A DNA stretch of 64,000 nt from Burkholderia sp. BCC0322 (GTDB taxonomy: Bacteria > Pseudomonadota > Gammaproteobacteria > Burkholderiales > Burkholderiaceae): positions 1-64,000 of the forward strand of contig NZ_CADFDU010000004.1 in assembly GCF_902833045.1 (NCBI RefSeq), written 5' to 3'. A program made the position numbers and the translations under genes. Shown in pieces: positions 54,878-63,586 of the stretch. Every line of letters starts with the position of its first letter. The stretch's first letter is position 1. The notes below the pieces were generated by a model. It searched no databases, had not been told where the DNA came from, and was given only the letters and a program-made list of their open reading frames with translations.

Positions 54878-55789
54878 ATGGATCATCTGCAAGCAATGCG
54901 CATCTTTGCGCGCGTCGCCCATCTCGGCAGCTTCACCAAGGCGGCCGAGCAGTTGCAACTGCCGCGCCCGACGGTCAGCAACGCCGTCCAGTATCTGGAA
55001 AAGCACCTGAAGATTCGCCTGCTGCAGCGTACGACGCGGCGCGTCGCGCTGACGGCCGAAGGCGCGACCTATTACGAGCGCTGCGTGCGGCTCCTGGCCG
55101 ATCTGGACGATGCGGAAACGCTGTTCGAGGACGCCGGCACGACGCCGCGCGGCGCGATCCGCGTCGACCTGCCCGAGCGCTTCGCGCTGAACCAGGTGAT
55201 TCCGGCGCTGCCGGGTTTCCACGCGCGCTACCCCGACCTGCGTGTCGTGATCGGCACGACCGACCGCTTCGCCGACCTCGTCGCCGATGGAATCGACTGC
55301 GCGGTGCGCGTCGGCGCGATGTCCGACACGTCGCTCGTCGCGCGGCGCATCGGCGAACTGGCGCAGATCAACTGCGCGGCGCCCGCCTATCTCGAGCGGC
55401 ACGGCACACCGCGCTCGCCGGACGAGTTGCCGGACCACGTCGCGGTCGGCTATTTCTCGAGCCGCACGGGCCGCGAGCTGGACTGGGAATATGCGGATAT
55501 GGATACGGGCCAGCTGCACGCGGTGAAGATGCGCAGCATCGTGTCGGTCAGCAGCTCGCAGGCGTATCTCGCGTGCTGTCTTGCGGGCCTCGGGCTGATC
55601 CAGGCACCGCGCGAAGGGCTCGGGCCGCTGCTCGCCGACGGCTCGCTGGTCGAGGTGCTGCCGGAATGGAATGCCGAGCCGCTGCCCGTGTCGGTGGTGT
55701 TCCCGACCGGCCGGCATCTCGCGCCGCGTGTGCGGATCTTCGTCGACTGGCTCGCGGAAACCCTCGGCGCCACGCCTCGGGCGGATTGA
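54878..55789 (+). CDS. LysR-family transcriptional regulator
   Basis: 303 aa. HTH region QAMRIFARVAHLGSFTKAAE, QLPRPTVSNAVQYLEKHLKI, then QRTTRRVALTAEGATYYERC, as in the AaeR/CrgA-like group. Divergent from the aldo/keto reductase gene, which it probably controls. Full length and intact. Confidence 0.92.
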   Translation: MDHLQAMRIFARVAHLGSFTKAAEQLQLPRPTVSNAVQYLEKHLKIRLLQRTTRRVALTAEGATYYERCVRLLADLDDAETLFEDAGTTPRGAIRVDLPERFALNQVIPALPGFHARYPDLRVVIGTTDRFADLVADGIDCAVRVGAMSDTSLVARRIGELAQINCAAPAYLERHGTPRSPDELPDHVAVGYFSSRTGRELDWEYADMDTGQLHAVKMRSIVSVSSSQAYLACCLAGLGLIQAPREGLGPLLADGSLVEVLPEWNAEPLPVSVVFPTGRHLAPRVRIFVDWLAETLGATPRAD

Positions 55790-55836
55790 CCGCGGGCGGC
55801 GCCGGAGCACGCGGCCCAGGCACCGCCCGATCAGGA

Positions 55837-56991
55837 TCAGAACTTGTGGCGGATCGCGGCGCGCACCGCGAACTGATTCGACGACGCCGACGGGCCGTCC
55901 GTGCCGACCACGTAGCCGCCGTCGGCCGCCGTGCCGGTCTTGTCGCCGGCCACCTTCTGCCATGCGCCCTGCAGGTACACGTCGGTGCGCTTCGACAGGC
56001 TGTAGTCGGCCATCAGGCCAACCGTGTGGTATTTCGGCTTGAACGTCCCGGCCGCCGCATCGTACTTGCCGTCCGTGTACACGTATTGCGCGCCGAGATA
56101 GAAGTCGGGCGTGAGCTGGTACTTGCCGTTGATCTCGATGTTCTGGAACTTCGTCGCGGTCAGCCCGAGGCCGGCGAACGTCGAAGCCGGCAGGTAGACG
56201 GTCGACACCGGGTTCTTCACGTCCGTCTTCGTGTAGACCAGGCCGACCGTGGCCGGGCCGAACGTGTAGTTGACGCCGCCGCCGAAGATCCGCAGGCGGT
56301 CGGCGACGAAGTTCGCGTCATCCGCCGAGATCGCGCCCGCGCTGCCGACGCCCGGGCTGTTCGCCTGCAGATACGCAGCCGCAACCTGCAGCCCGGCCAG
56401 CGAGTACTGCGCGCCGAGGCTGTACTGGCGGTTGTTCGAGAAGCCGGTGCTGTTGCTGAAGCTGTACGTGCCGCCGAACGTCAGGCCGTTCCAGTCGGCG
56501 CTCGCATACTTGACCGTGTTGTTGACACGGAACGAGTTGTCCGTGTTGTCGTTGTCGAACGGGTGCGAGAACAGCGTGCCGCCCCAGTTGCCGTTGGCGG
56601 TGAGCGGCGCGAGATAGTCGACCACCGAGTCGTACTGACGGCCGAAGGTCAGCGTACCGAAGCGCGGCGCGCTCAGCCCGACGAACGCCTGGCGGCCGAA
56701 CATGCGGCCGCCCTGGCCGAGTCGGCCGTTGTTCACGTCAAAACCGTTTTCCAGCGTGAAGATCGCCTTCAGCCCGCCGCCGAGATCCTCGCTGCCCTTC
56801 AGGCCCCAGCGGCTGCCCTGCGCATAGCCGCTCGCGAGCTGGTAATTCGATTTTCCGACCCCATTGACGTTGACGTTGTTCGTGTAATTGAAGCCTTCGT
56901 CGATCACACCGTACAGCGTCACGCTGTTCTGGGCGAAGACCGGCGCGGCAAAAGCGGCCAGCGCGGCGGCAAAAATGACGTGCTTCTTCAT
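55837..56991 (-). CDS. Gram-negative general porin (OmpC/Omp32-like)
   Basis: Outer-membrane trimeric porin of 384 aa. Signal peptide MKKHVIFAAALAAFAAPVFA, mature start QNSVTLYGVIDEGFNYTNN, constriction-loop-like segment RMFGRQAFVGLSAPRFGTLT with FGRQYDSV, alternating beta strands and the terminal Phe (RAAIRHKF) needed for BAM recognition. This is the most typical Burkholderia porin type. The 370 bases upstream hold its promoter. Confidence 0.95.
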   Translation of the reverse strand: MKKHVIFAAALAAFAAPVFAQNSVTLYGVIDEGFNYTNNVNVNGVGKSNYQLASGYAQGSRWGLKGSEDLGGGLKAIFTLENGFDVNNGRLGQGGRMFGRQAFVGLSAPRFGTLTFGRQYDSVVDYLAPLTANGNWGGTLFSHPFDNDNTDNSFRVNNTVKYASADWNGLTFGGTYSFSNSTGFSNNRQYSLGAQYSLAGLQVAAAYLQANSPGVGSAGAISADDANFVADRLRIFGGGVNYTFGPATVGLVYTKTDVKNPVSTVYLPASTFAGLGLTATKFQNIEINGKYQLTPDFYLGAQYVYTDGKYDAAAGTFKPKYHTVGLMADYSLSKRTDVYLQGAWQKVAGDKTGTAADGGYVVGTDGPSASSNQFAVRAAIRHKF

Positions 56992-57362
56992 GACGGATCT
57001 CCGGAGCCGGGGGCCGGGCGGGTCGAGCGCCCGGCGAATGTTTGGTCTGTTGTATGTGTGGCCCGCAGGGCGGACGACGCGGTGTGCGGCCGCGTGAGGT
57101 CAAAATGGTGTCACGTCGCAAACCGTCCGTCCATCGGGGCAAGTGAACCCTGCGCAAACCGTTGCGCTCGTCCAACTGCCCGTTGCGCAGACTGCCTGAC
57201 CGGGCTTATCGGCACCGGCAAAACCGGCGGCCATCCGCGTAAACCCTATGTTCACCGCATCGGTGGCACAATGCGCATCCGCTCGTCATTTCTTCACGAA
57301 GTCATGCTTCACCCCGATTCATGCGCGGCGCGCGCCAGCGGCCCGCGCCGGGAGGCGGTCCG
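56992..57362. other. Intergenic region between divergent porin and opgC genes
   Basis: No gene is supported. It must hold the porin promoter and leader; no confident operator or small RNA was identified. Confidence 0.4.
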
Positions 57363-58460
57363 ATGACCGCACCGGCCCGGGCCGGCCGCTACGCCGAACT
57401 CGATTTCTTCCGCGGCCTCGTGCTGCTCGTCATCGTCGTCGATCACATCGGCGGCAGCATCCTGTCGCGCGTGACGCTGCATGCGTACGCGCTGTGCGAC
57501 GCGGCCGAGGTCTTCGTGTTCCTCGGCGGTTTCGCCACCGCGATCGCGTACAACTCGCTCGCCGAGCGGCACGACGAGGCCGCCGCGCGCCAGCGCTTCA
57601 TCCGGCGCGCATTCGAGATCTACCGCGCGTTCCTCGTGACGGCCGGCCTGATGCTGCTGATCACGGCCGCGCTGAACGCGTTCTCGATCGACGGCCCGAA
57701 CATGCCGACCAACGATCTCGACGGCCTGCTCCACAAGCCGCTCGCCGCGCTGCGCGACATCCTGCTGTTCCGCCGCCAGCCGTACCTCGCGTCGGTGCTG
57801 CCGATGTACGCGTTCTTCGCGCTGCTCGTCCCGCTCGCGCTGCCGCTCGCGCGCACGCAGCCGTGGCTGCTGCTCGCGTTCAGCGGGTCGCTGTGGTACG
57901 CGGCGCCGCACGTCGCGCGCTTTTTGCCGACCGTCGAAGGCGCGCCGTGGGACTTCAATCCGTTCGCGTGGCAGTTCCTGTTCGTGCTCGGCGTGATCGC
58001 GCGCTGCCAGCCGGTCTACCAGACGCTCGCACCGAAGCCGCAGGGCTGGCTGCTGACGGCCGCGGCGCTCGCGATCGTCGCGGCCGGCGCGTACTACCGG
58101 CTGCGCGTCGAGCCGTTTCCGACCGATCCGTCGATCAAGCAGAACCTCGGCGCGCTGCGGCTCGCGAACTTCCTCGCGATCGCGTGGCTCGCGGCCAAGC
58201 TCGTGCACCTCGGCTGGATGAAGAAGGTCGCGCACGCGATGCCGTGGATCGGCACGATCGGCCGGCAGGGGCTGCTGTGCTTCGTCGCGGGCACCGCCAT
58301 CTCGCTCGCGGTCGATTCGGTGCTCTACCAGGCGACCGAAGGCTATCTCGACGTGAAGCTCGGCCTGACCGCCGACGTCGTCGCAATGGGCCTGCTGTAT
58401 CTCGTCGCCAAACTCTACGGGCCGCTCGTCGCGCGGCTGCCGTTCCGTTCGCGGCGATGA
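57363..58460 (+). CDS. OpgC-family membrane protein
   Basis: Polytopic inner-membrane protein of the OpgC/acyltransferase-3-like group, which adds succinyl groups to periplasmic glucans in other bacteria. It has the typical start RYAELDFFRGLVLLVIVVDH followed by AAEVFVFLGGFATAIAY and about ten hydrophobic segments over 365 aa. The ATG at 57363 is chosen because the family N-terminus follows it closely. The esterase gene starts 61 bases downstream. Confidence 0.85.
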   Translation: MTAPARAGRYAELDFFRGLVLLVIVVDHIGGSILSRVTLHAYALCDAAEVFVFLGGFATAIAYNSLAERHDEAAARQRFIRRAFEIYRAFLVTAGLMLLITAALNAFSIDGPNMPTNDLDGLLHKPLAALRDILLFRRQPYLASVLPMYAFFALLVPLALPLARTQPWLLLAFSGSLWYAAPHVARFLPTVEGAPWDFNPFAWQFLFVLGVIARCQPVYQTLAPKPQGWLLTAAALAIVAAGAYYRLRVEPFPTDPSIKQNLGALRLANFLAIAWLAAKLVHLGWMKKVAHAMPWIGTIGRQGLLCFVAGTAISLAVDSVLYQATEGYLDVKLGLTADVVAMGLLYLVAKLYGPLVARLPFRSRR

Positions 58461-58521
58461 CGCGCCGCGCCTTCATGCGCCGCTGCTACGATAGCCGGCG
58501 CCTCTCCTGAAACGATTCGAC

Positions 58522-59454
58522 ATGCGCCGACTCGCCCTTCCGTTCGCCATCGCCCTGATCGCCGGCTCCATCGCCACGGCCCGCGCCACGCCGCCCGCAC
58601 CGGCGGGTTCGCCCGCGCCGCCGCCGGCCGTCCAGACCGCGACGACCCCGTCGGCCGCCCAGGAACCCGCACTCAATCCGGGCAGCAGCGTCGTGCTGCG
58701 CACGTTCCGCTCGGCGTCGCTGAAGCGCGACTGGTCGTACACGGTCTACCTGCCGCCCGGCTACAACCCGGAAGGCGCGCGCTACCCGGTGATGTACCTG
58801 CTGCACGGCAACGCCGGCAATGCGAACGACTGGGTCACGCAGGGCCGGCTGCAGGCCACCGCCGACACGCTGATCGAGCGCCGCGAGATTCCGCCGGTCG
58901 TGATCGTGATGCCGCAGGGCGGCACCGACTGGTACGTCGACCGCAAGGAGAAGATGCAGAGCGCGTTCCTCAACGACCTGCTGCCCGAGGTCGAAGCGCA
59001 CTTCGCGGTGTCGAACCAGCGCGCGGGCCGCGCGATCGGCGGCGTGTCGATGGGCGGCTTCGGCGCGCTGCGCTTCTCGCTGCTCGAACCCGGGCTGTTC
59101 TGCGGCGCGATGCTGCTGAGCCCCGCGATCTATGCGAACGAGCCGCCGCTCAATTCCGCCGCGCGCTATGTCGGCGTGTTCGGCGACCGGCAGTTCGACC
59201 CGCGCGTGTGGCACGAACTCAACTACCCGGCGCTGATGCGCGGCTATTTCGCGCGCAGCTGGCGGATTCCGATGTTCATCGCCGCCGGCGACGACGACCT
59301 GACGATCCAGGCCGAATCGAGCGTGCTGTACACGCACCTGCGCCGCGCGCAGAACCCGGCCGAGCTTCGCATCGTCGACGGCGGGCATACGTGGGACGTC
59401 TGGCGCGGGCTGCTCGGGCAGGGGTTGAAGTACGCGCTCGAGTGCGTGAAATGA
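58522..59454 (+). CDS. Secreted alpha/beta-hydrolase esterase (esterase D/FrmB-like)
   Basis: 310 aa with signal peptide (RLALPFAIALIAGSIATARA) and a Pro/Ala linker. The hydrolase domain has YPVMYLLHGNAGNANDWVTQ (oxyanion region), the nucleophile elbow IGGVSMGGFGALRFS, an Asp around AGDDDLTIQAES and the His in DGGHTWDVWRG. This is the putative esterase family that includes mycolyltransferase-like and feruloyl-esterase-like enzymes. It may act on a cell-surface ester, perhaps the substituents added by the neighbouring OpgC (inference). Confidence 0.88.
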   Translation: MRRLALPFAIALIAGSIATARATPPAPAGSPAPPPAVQTATTPSAAQEPALNPGSSVVLRTFRSASLKRDWSYTVYLPPGYNPEGARYPVMYLLHGNAGNANDWVTQGRLQATADTLIERREIPPVVIVMPQGGTDWYVDRKEKMQSAFLNDLLPEVEAHFAVSNQRAGRAIGGVSMGGFGALRFSLLEPGLFCGAMLLSPAIYANEPPLNSAARYVGVFGDRQFDPRVWHELNYPALMRGYFARSWRIPMFIAAGDDDLTIQAESSVLYTHLRRAQNPAELRIVDGGHTWDVWRGLLGQGLKYALECVK

Positions 59455-59461
59455 CGGCGGG

Positions 59462-59485
59462 CGGGCGCTGCCCCGCCCGTTTTCG
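59462..59485 (+). terminator. Intrinsic terminator after the esterase gene
   Basis: Stem CGGGCG / CGCCCG with a six-base loop followed by TTTTC. Confidence 0.55.
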
Positions 59486-59596
59486 TCAGGCTGGCCGGTA
59501 ACCGGCGGGCCGCCGGCCGTCGCCCCGAGTCATGCCCTGCGCCCGCGATCCCGGCGCGCCTGTCGCGCCAGATGGCGCGCTCAAGATCGCGCGGGG

Positions 59597-60811
59597 TCAA
59601 AGCCACGTGCCGCCCTGCCGTTCGCTCGGCTCCCCGGCCAGCGCGTCGAAATCGTGAATCCAGTCCAGGTGATGCAACACGCTGTCGCGCTCGGCCAGAC
59701 GCGCATTGCGCGCCTGCGCGGCCGGCCCGTCGGGCAGGTGCAGCACATCGGCCACGGAGATCGACGCGTACTGCACCTTGCGCGTGCGGCCGCGGCGCAG
59801 CCGCTCGTACGCTTCCTGCGCTTCGCGCCAGTTGCCCGGCCCGGCCTGCGCCAGTTGCGCCGCCAGCACCACCGCATCCTCGATCGACTGATTCGCGCCC
59901 TGCCCGTGGTGCGGCACCAGCGCATGCGCGGCGTCGCCGATCAGCGTCACGCGCCCGCGGCTCCAGCGGCCGAGCGGCGGCCGGTGGAACAGGCCCCAGC
60001 GCTGGCTGACCGGCACGGCCGTGATCATCTGCACCACCGCCGGATGCCAGTCCCTGAACACGCGCAGTTGCTCGCCCTCTTCCGACGGCATCACCCAGTC
60101 GCGCGACGGCCACGGTGACGGGTGACGCTCGACCAGCAGGAAATTCTGGTCGCCGCCGTCGCCGATCGGATAATGCAGCAGGTGCCCGTGCGGCCCGATC
60201 CAGTACTGCAGCGTCTCGGGATCGGGCAACAGGCTCAGCCGCGCGGCCGGCACCACGCCGCGAAAACCCGAGCAGCCCGAATACAGCGCATCGTCATAGC
60301 CGAGCATCCAGCGCCGCGTGATCGAACGCGCGCCGTCCGCTCCGATCACGAGATCGGCGTCGACGCGCACACCGTTGTCGAACGACAGCGTGACGCGATC
60401 GGGATGCTGGGCCAGATCGGTCAGCCGATGGCCGAGACGGATGGATTCGAGGCCGACCGCCCTGGACAGCACGGCCTGCAGATCCGCGCGATGCACGCCC
60501 CAGTAAGCGCCGCCGAATTGCCGGCGATAGTCGGGGTCGCCCCGATGACGGCCGATCACCGCGCCGCTGCGGCCGTCGCGATAGACGAGCCCCGGGATGT
60601 CCGCGCACACCGCATCGAAGGCCGCACGCAATCCCATGCGTTCGTAGAAGCGCGTCGCATTGGCCGACAGCGCGACGGCCGCGCCGACTTCGCGCAACAC
60701 CTCGGTCTGTTCGTAAAGCTGCGCGTCGATGCCGTGCTCGCGCAAGGCGAGCGCGAGGGTCAGGCCGCCGATCCCGGCGCCGACGATCGCAATCTTCAGG
60801 TTCGTCTGCAT
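59597..60811 (-). CDS. FAD-dependent aromatic hydroxylase (salicylate hydroxylase-like)
   Basis: Flavoprotein monooxygenase of 404 aa. N-terminal Rossmann KIAIVGAGIGGLTLALALRE, the NAD(P)H/FAD motif DLVIGADGARSITRRW, and the second FAD motif RVTLIGDAAHALVPHHGQGA. Substrates in this family are aromatic acids such as salicylate or 3-hydroxybenzoate. Divergent from a LysR gene, with a dyad in the shared intergenic space, so probably induced by an aromatic substrate. Confidence 0.9.
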   Translation of the reverse strand: MQTNLKIAIVGAGIGGLTLALALREHGIDAQLYEQTEVLREVGAAVALSANATRFYERMGLRAAFDAVCADIPGLVYRDGRSGAVIGRHRGDPDYRRQFGGAYWGVHRADLQAVLSRAVGLESIRLGHRLTDLAQHPDRVTLSFDNGVRVDADLVIGADGARSITRRWMLGYDDALYSGCSGFRGVVPAARLSLLPDPETLQYWIGPHGHLLHYPIGDGGDQNFLLVERHPSPWPSRDWVMPSEEGEQLRVFRDWHPAVVQMITAVPVSQRWGLFHRPPLGRWSRGRVTLIGDAAHALVPHHGQGANQSIEDAVVLAAQLAQAGPGNWREAQEAYERLRRGRTRKVQYASISVADVLHLPDGPAAQARNARLAERDSVLHHLDWIHDFDALAGEPSERQGGTWL

Positions 60812-60938
60812 GATGAAGGTGTCTCCGATATTCCGATGTGGGGTCTGCGGCTTGCGCAGCGGTCATGTCGATTGCATGGGCCGTATCGGTATTCTCGGGA
60901 GCGGGTTTTCATCCCGCAATAAAATGACCGGAATCTGC

Positions 60939-60954
60939 TTCATCACTGGATGAA
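60939..60954. promoter_or_regulatory. LysR-type dyad between monooxygenase and regulator genes
   Basis: TTCATC-ACTG-GATGAA, a perfect six-base inverted repeat, lies 24 bases before the LysR ATG. It is a good candidate recognition site of that regulator. Confidence 0.5.
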
Positions 60955-60977
60955 ATGAACCCGGCGAGGCCCACCCC

Positions 60978-61922
60978 ATGGAATTGAGCGATATCGATCT
61001 CAACCTGCTGCTGCTTTTCCAGCGGCTGATGCAGGAACGGCGCGTGTCGAGCGTCGCCGAGCAGATGAACATGAGCCAGCCGGGCGTGAGCAACGCGCTC
61101 GCGAAGCTGCGGCGCCGGCTCGGCGATCCGCTGTTCGTGCGCGGGCCCGGCGGCGTGGTGCCGACGCCGTTCGCGCTGCGCCTCGCGGAACCCGTGTCGC
61201 ACGCGCTCGCGACGCTGCATGCCGCGCTCAATCCCGAGACCGGTTTCGATCCGCTGCGCGCCACGCGCACGCTGACGATCGGCATGACCGATATCGGCGA
61301 AGTCGTGTTCCTGCCCGCGCTGCTCGAACACCTGTCGCAAGCGGCGCCGGGCATCGCGCTCAATACCGTGCGCGACACGAGCGTCAACCTTGGCGACGAA
61401 ATGGCCGACGGCCGCGTCGATCTCGCGATCGGCCTGCTGCCGCAGCTCAAGGGCGGCTTCTATCAGCGCCGGCTGTTCGATCAGCGCTATGTGTGCCTGT
61501 TCCGGCGCGGCCATCCGCTCGAGGAGGCGCCGATGACGGTCGACGCGTGGCGCAATGCCGAGCACCTGGTCGTGGTATCGGCCGGCACCGGTCACGGGCA
61601 GGTGGACGAATGGCTGAAGCGCCGCCGCGTGGCGCGCCAGGTGCGGCTCACGGTGCCGCATTTCATGAGCGTCGGCTACATCCTGCAGCGCACCGACCTG
61701 ATCGCGACGGTGCCCGAGCATCTCGCGCAGCAGCTCGCCGCACCGTTCTCGCTGGGCTGGCGCGCGTTGCCGGTCACGGTGCCGGGCGCGCCGATTCACA
61801 TGCTCTGGCATACGCGGGTCAACCAGGACGAGGGGAACCGGTGGCTGCGCGACGTGGTGGTCGATCTGTTTGCGGAAACGGGTGCGCGGGCACGGAAGAC
61901 CGCACCCGGCCGGAAGAAATAG
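60978..61922 (+). CDS. LysR-family regulator, NahR/LinR/DntR-like
   Basis: 314 aa. Starts MELSDIDLNLLLLFQRLMQE, then VSSVAEQMNMSQPGVSNALA for the HTH and LRRRLGDPLFVRGPGGVVPT, characteristic of the NahR/NodD-like branch that senses aromatic compounds. The effector domain contains LTIGMTDIGEVVFLPALLEH. Divergent from the FAD aromatic hydroxylase, its likely target. Confidence 0.93.
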   Translation: MELSDIDLNLLLLFQRLMQERRVSSVAEQMNMSQPGVSNALAKLRRRLGDPLFVRGPGGVVPTPFALRLAEPVSHALATLHAALNPETGFDPLRATRTLTIGMTDIGEVVFLPALLEHLSQAAPGIALNTVRDTSVNLGDEMADGRVDLAIGLLPQLKGGFYQRRLFDQRYVCLFRRGHPLEEAPMTVDAWRNAEHLVVVSAGTGHGQVDEWLKRRRVARQVRLTVPHFMSVGYILQRTDLIATVPEHLAQQLAAPFSLGWRALPVTVPGAPIHMLWHTRVNQDEGNRWLRDVVVDLFAETGARARKTAPGRKK

Positions 61923-62063
61923 CCGAGCCCATCGCGCCATCGAGGGTGCTTTACGATGTCGCTCGAACCTGCGCGCCGCGCATTTCGACTACATTGCCGA
62001 AGGTGGCGACGATCCCGGTCATCGGCCGCCTTGCCCCTCTTTCAACCAGCAGGAAATCAAGCC

Positions 62064-62822
62064 ATGTCTGTCCCGAATAAAATCGCAGCCGTCACGGGCG
62101 CCGGCTCCGGCATCGGTCGCGCAGCGGCCATCGCGCTCGCCCAGGCGGGATTCACCGTCGCGCTGCTCGGACGCACCGAGGAATCGCTGCGCGAAACGCA
62201 GGACGCGATCCGCACCGCCGGCGGCGACGCGCAAGTGTTTCCTGCAGACGTCACCGATGAAGCGTCGGTCGACCACGCGTTCGCACGGATCGCGCAGCAG
62301 TTCGGCCGGCTCGACGTGCTGTTCAACAATGCCGGCCGCAACGCCCCGCCGGTTTCACTCGACGAATACGAATTCGATGTGTGGAACGGCGTCGTCGCGA
62401 CGAACCTGACCGGCGTCTTCCTGTGTGCGCGAGCCGCATGGCGCCTGATGAAAGCGCAGACGCCGCAAGGCGGCCGGATCATCAACAACGGCTCGATCTC
62501 GGCGCACGCGCCGCGCCCCGACACGATTGCGTACACGGCCACCAAGCATGCGGTGACCGGAATCACCAAGTCGCTGGCGCTCGACGGCCGCCGGTACAAC
62601 ATCGCGTGCGGCCAGATCGATATCGGCAACGCGGCGACGTCGCTCACGGAACGGATGACGCAAGGCGTCCCGCAAGCCGACGGCAGCCTCGCGCCCGAGG
62701 CGCGCATGGACGTCACGCATGTCGCGAACGCGGTTGTCCAGATGGCGAACCTGCCGCTGGACACGAACATCTTGAACATGACGATCATGGCGACCGCGAT
62801 GCCTTTCGTGGGCCGCGGATAA
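62064..62822 (+). CDS. Short-chain dehydrogenase/reductase
   Basis: Classical SDR of 252 aa. The cofactor motif TGxxxGIG is in [22 protein letters not shown] is in [13 protein letters not shown]; the catalytic Ser is in [13 protein letters not shown] and YxxxK is in [19 protein letters not shown]. The ATG at 62064 has AGGAAA upstream; the open frame begins earlier but lacks family sequence. It follows the LysR gene on the same strand after about 140 bases. Substrate unknown. Confidence 0.92.
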   Translation: MSVPNKIAAVTGAGSGIGRAAAIALAQAGFTVALLGRTEESLRETQDAIRTAGGDAQVFPADVTDEASVDHAFARIAQQFGRLDVLFNNAGRNAPPVSLDEYEFDVWNGVVATNLTGVFLCARAAWRLMKAQTPQGGRIINNGSISAHAPRPDTIAYTATKHAVTGITKSLALDGRRYNIACGQIDIGNAATSLTERMTQGVPQADGSLAPEARMDVTHVANAVVQMANLPLDTNILNMTIMATAMPFVGRG

Positions 62823-62897
62823 ACGCAGGCGGCGCGGCAGACGGGCCGGCGCTAGCGTCGTATCCGTCGATGCGGACAGCAGCCCGGCCGCGTGTCG

Positions 62898-63233
62898 TCA
62901 ACTTGCCTTGGCTTTCTTGCCTGCGGACGGCGGCTTGCGTATCGCGAACCGACGGCGGTCCTTGCCCCTGATCCAGAGCGGCGCGTTGCCGCGCCCGCTC
63001 CACTCCTTCCCGCTCGCCGGATCGCGATACCGCGCCGGCAGTACTTTCACGATGTACGCCCCTCGGCGGCCGTTTCGGCCGACCAGGTCGCGATGCTTGA
63101 TCGCATAGGTGTCCATCAGCGCATGAACCTCCGCGATCGCATCGATCCGTTCTCGTGCGCGTGCCCGCTCGATTTCCTCGTCCAGTTCGACCAGCTCGGC
63201 AACGAGCTGCGCATAGGTCTTGCTCACGCTCAT
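62898..63233 (-). CDS. H-NS-family DNA-binding protein
   Basis: 111 aa with an N-terminal coiled-coil oligomerisation segment (SKTYAQLVAELVELDEEIER) and the C-terminal H-NS/BpH3-like DNA-binding motif in KEWSGRGNAPLWI, followed by a Lys/Arg-rich tail. The ATG at 63233 is the family start. It probably silences AT-rich DNA. It is convergent with the SDR gene. Confidence 0.9.
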   Translation of the reverse strand: MSVSKTYAQLVAELVELDEEIERARARERIDAIAEVHALMDTYAIKHRDLVGRNGRRGAYIVKVLPARYRDPASGKEWSGRGNAPLWIRGKDRRRFAIRKPPSAGKKAKAS

Positions 63234-63586
63234 CTTCTGCTTCCTGTCCCGCATCCACACGCGAACCAGCATGATTCGCATGACTAACCGACTGTTTTAC
63301 AACGCCCCGAGACAACGGCATTCGTTTGACCGGCACGCGACGCGACGCTGCGCGCCGAATAACGCGACGCGAAGAGCGGGACAACCCGCGGAACGCCGAC
63401 GCCGCGGCATGCACCCCGATGCCGCAAACAGACGAACGCGCCCGGCCGAACCGATCATCCGCGCGGAACACGCCCGCCGCGGACATCCGGATGCACAATC
63501 GCGCGCCGCATTTCACATATCAAGTGATATGTGAAATGCAATCGTAAAGGTATCTATCTCAAATATCAACTGATATCCTTCCTGCC
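63234..63586. other. Divergent promoter region between H-NS-like and TetR genes
   Basis: No gene is supported. The left part is GC-rich without clear signals; the right part (63509-63576) has the TetR operator dyads listed separately. Confidence 0.5.
63509..63576. promoter_or_regulatory. Two matching operator dyads upstream of the TetR gene
   Basis: The first site, 63509-63538, is a perfect 14-base inverted repeat with arms CATTTCACATATCA and TGATATGTGAAATG around AG. The second, 63563-63576, repeats its core: ATATCA-AC-TGATAT. The second site ends ten bases before the TetR ATG. Shared core ATATCA-N2-TGATAT suggests two binding sites for the TetR product. Confidence 0.7.
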
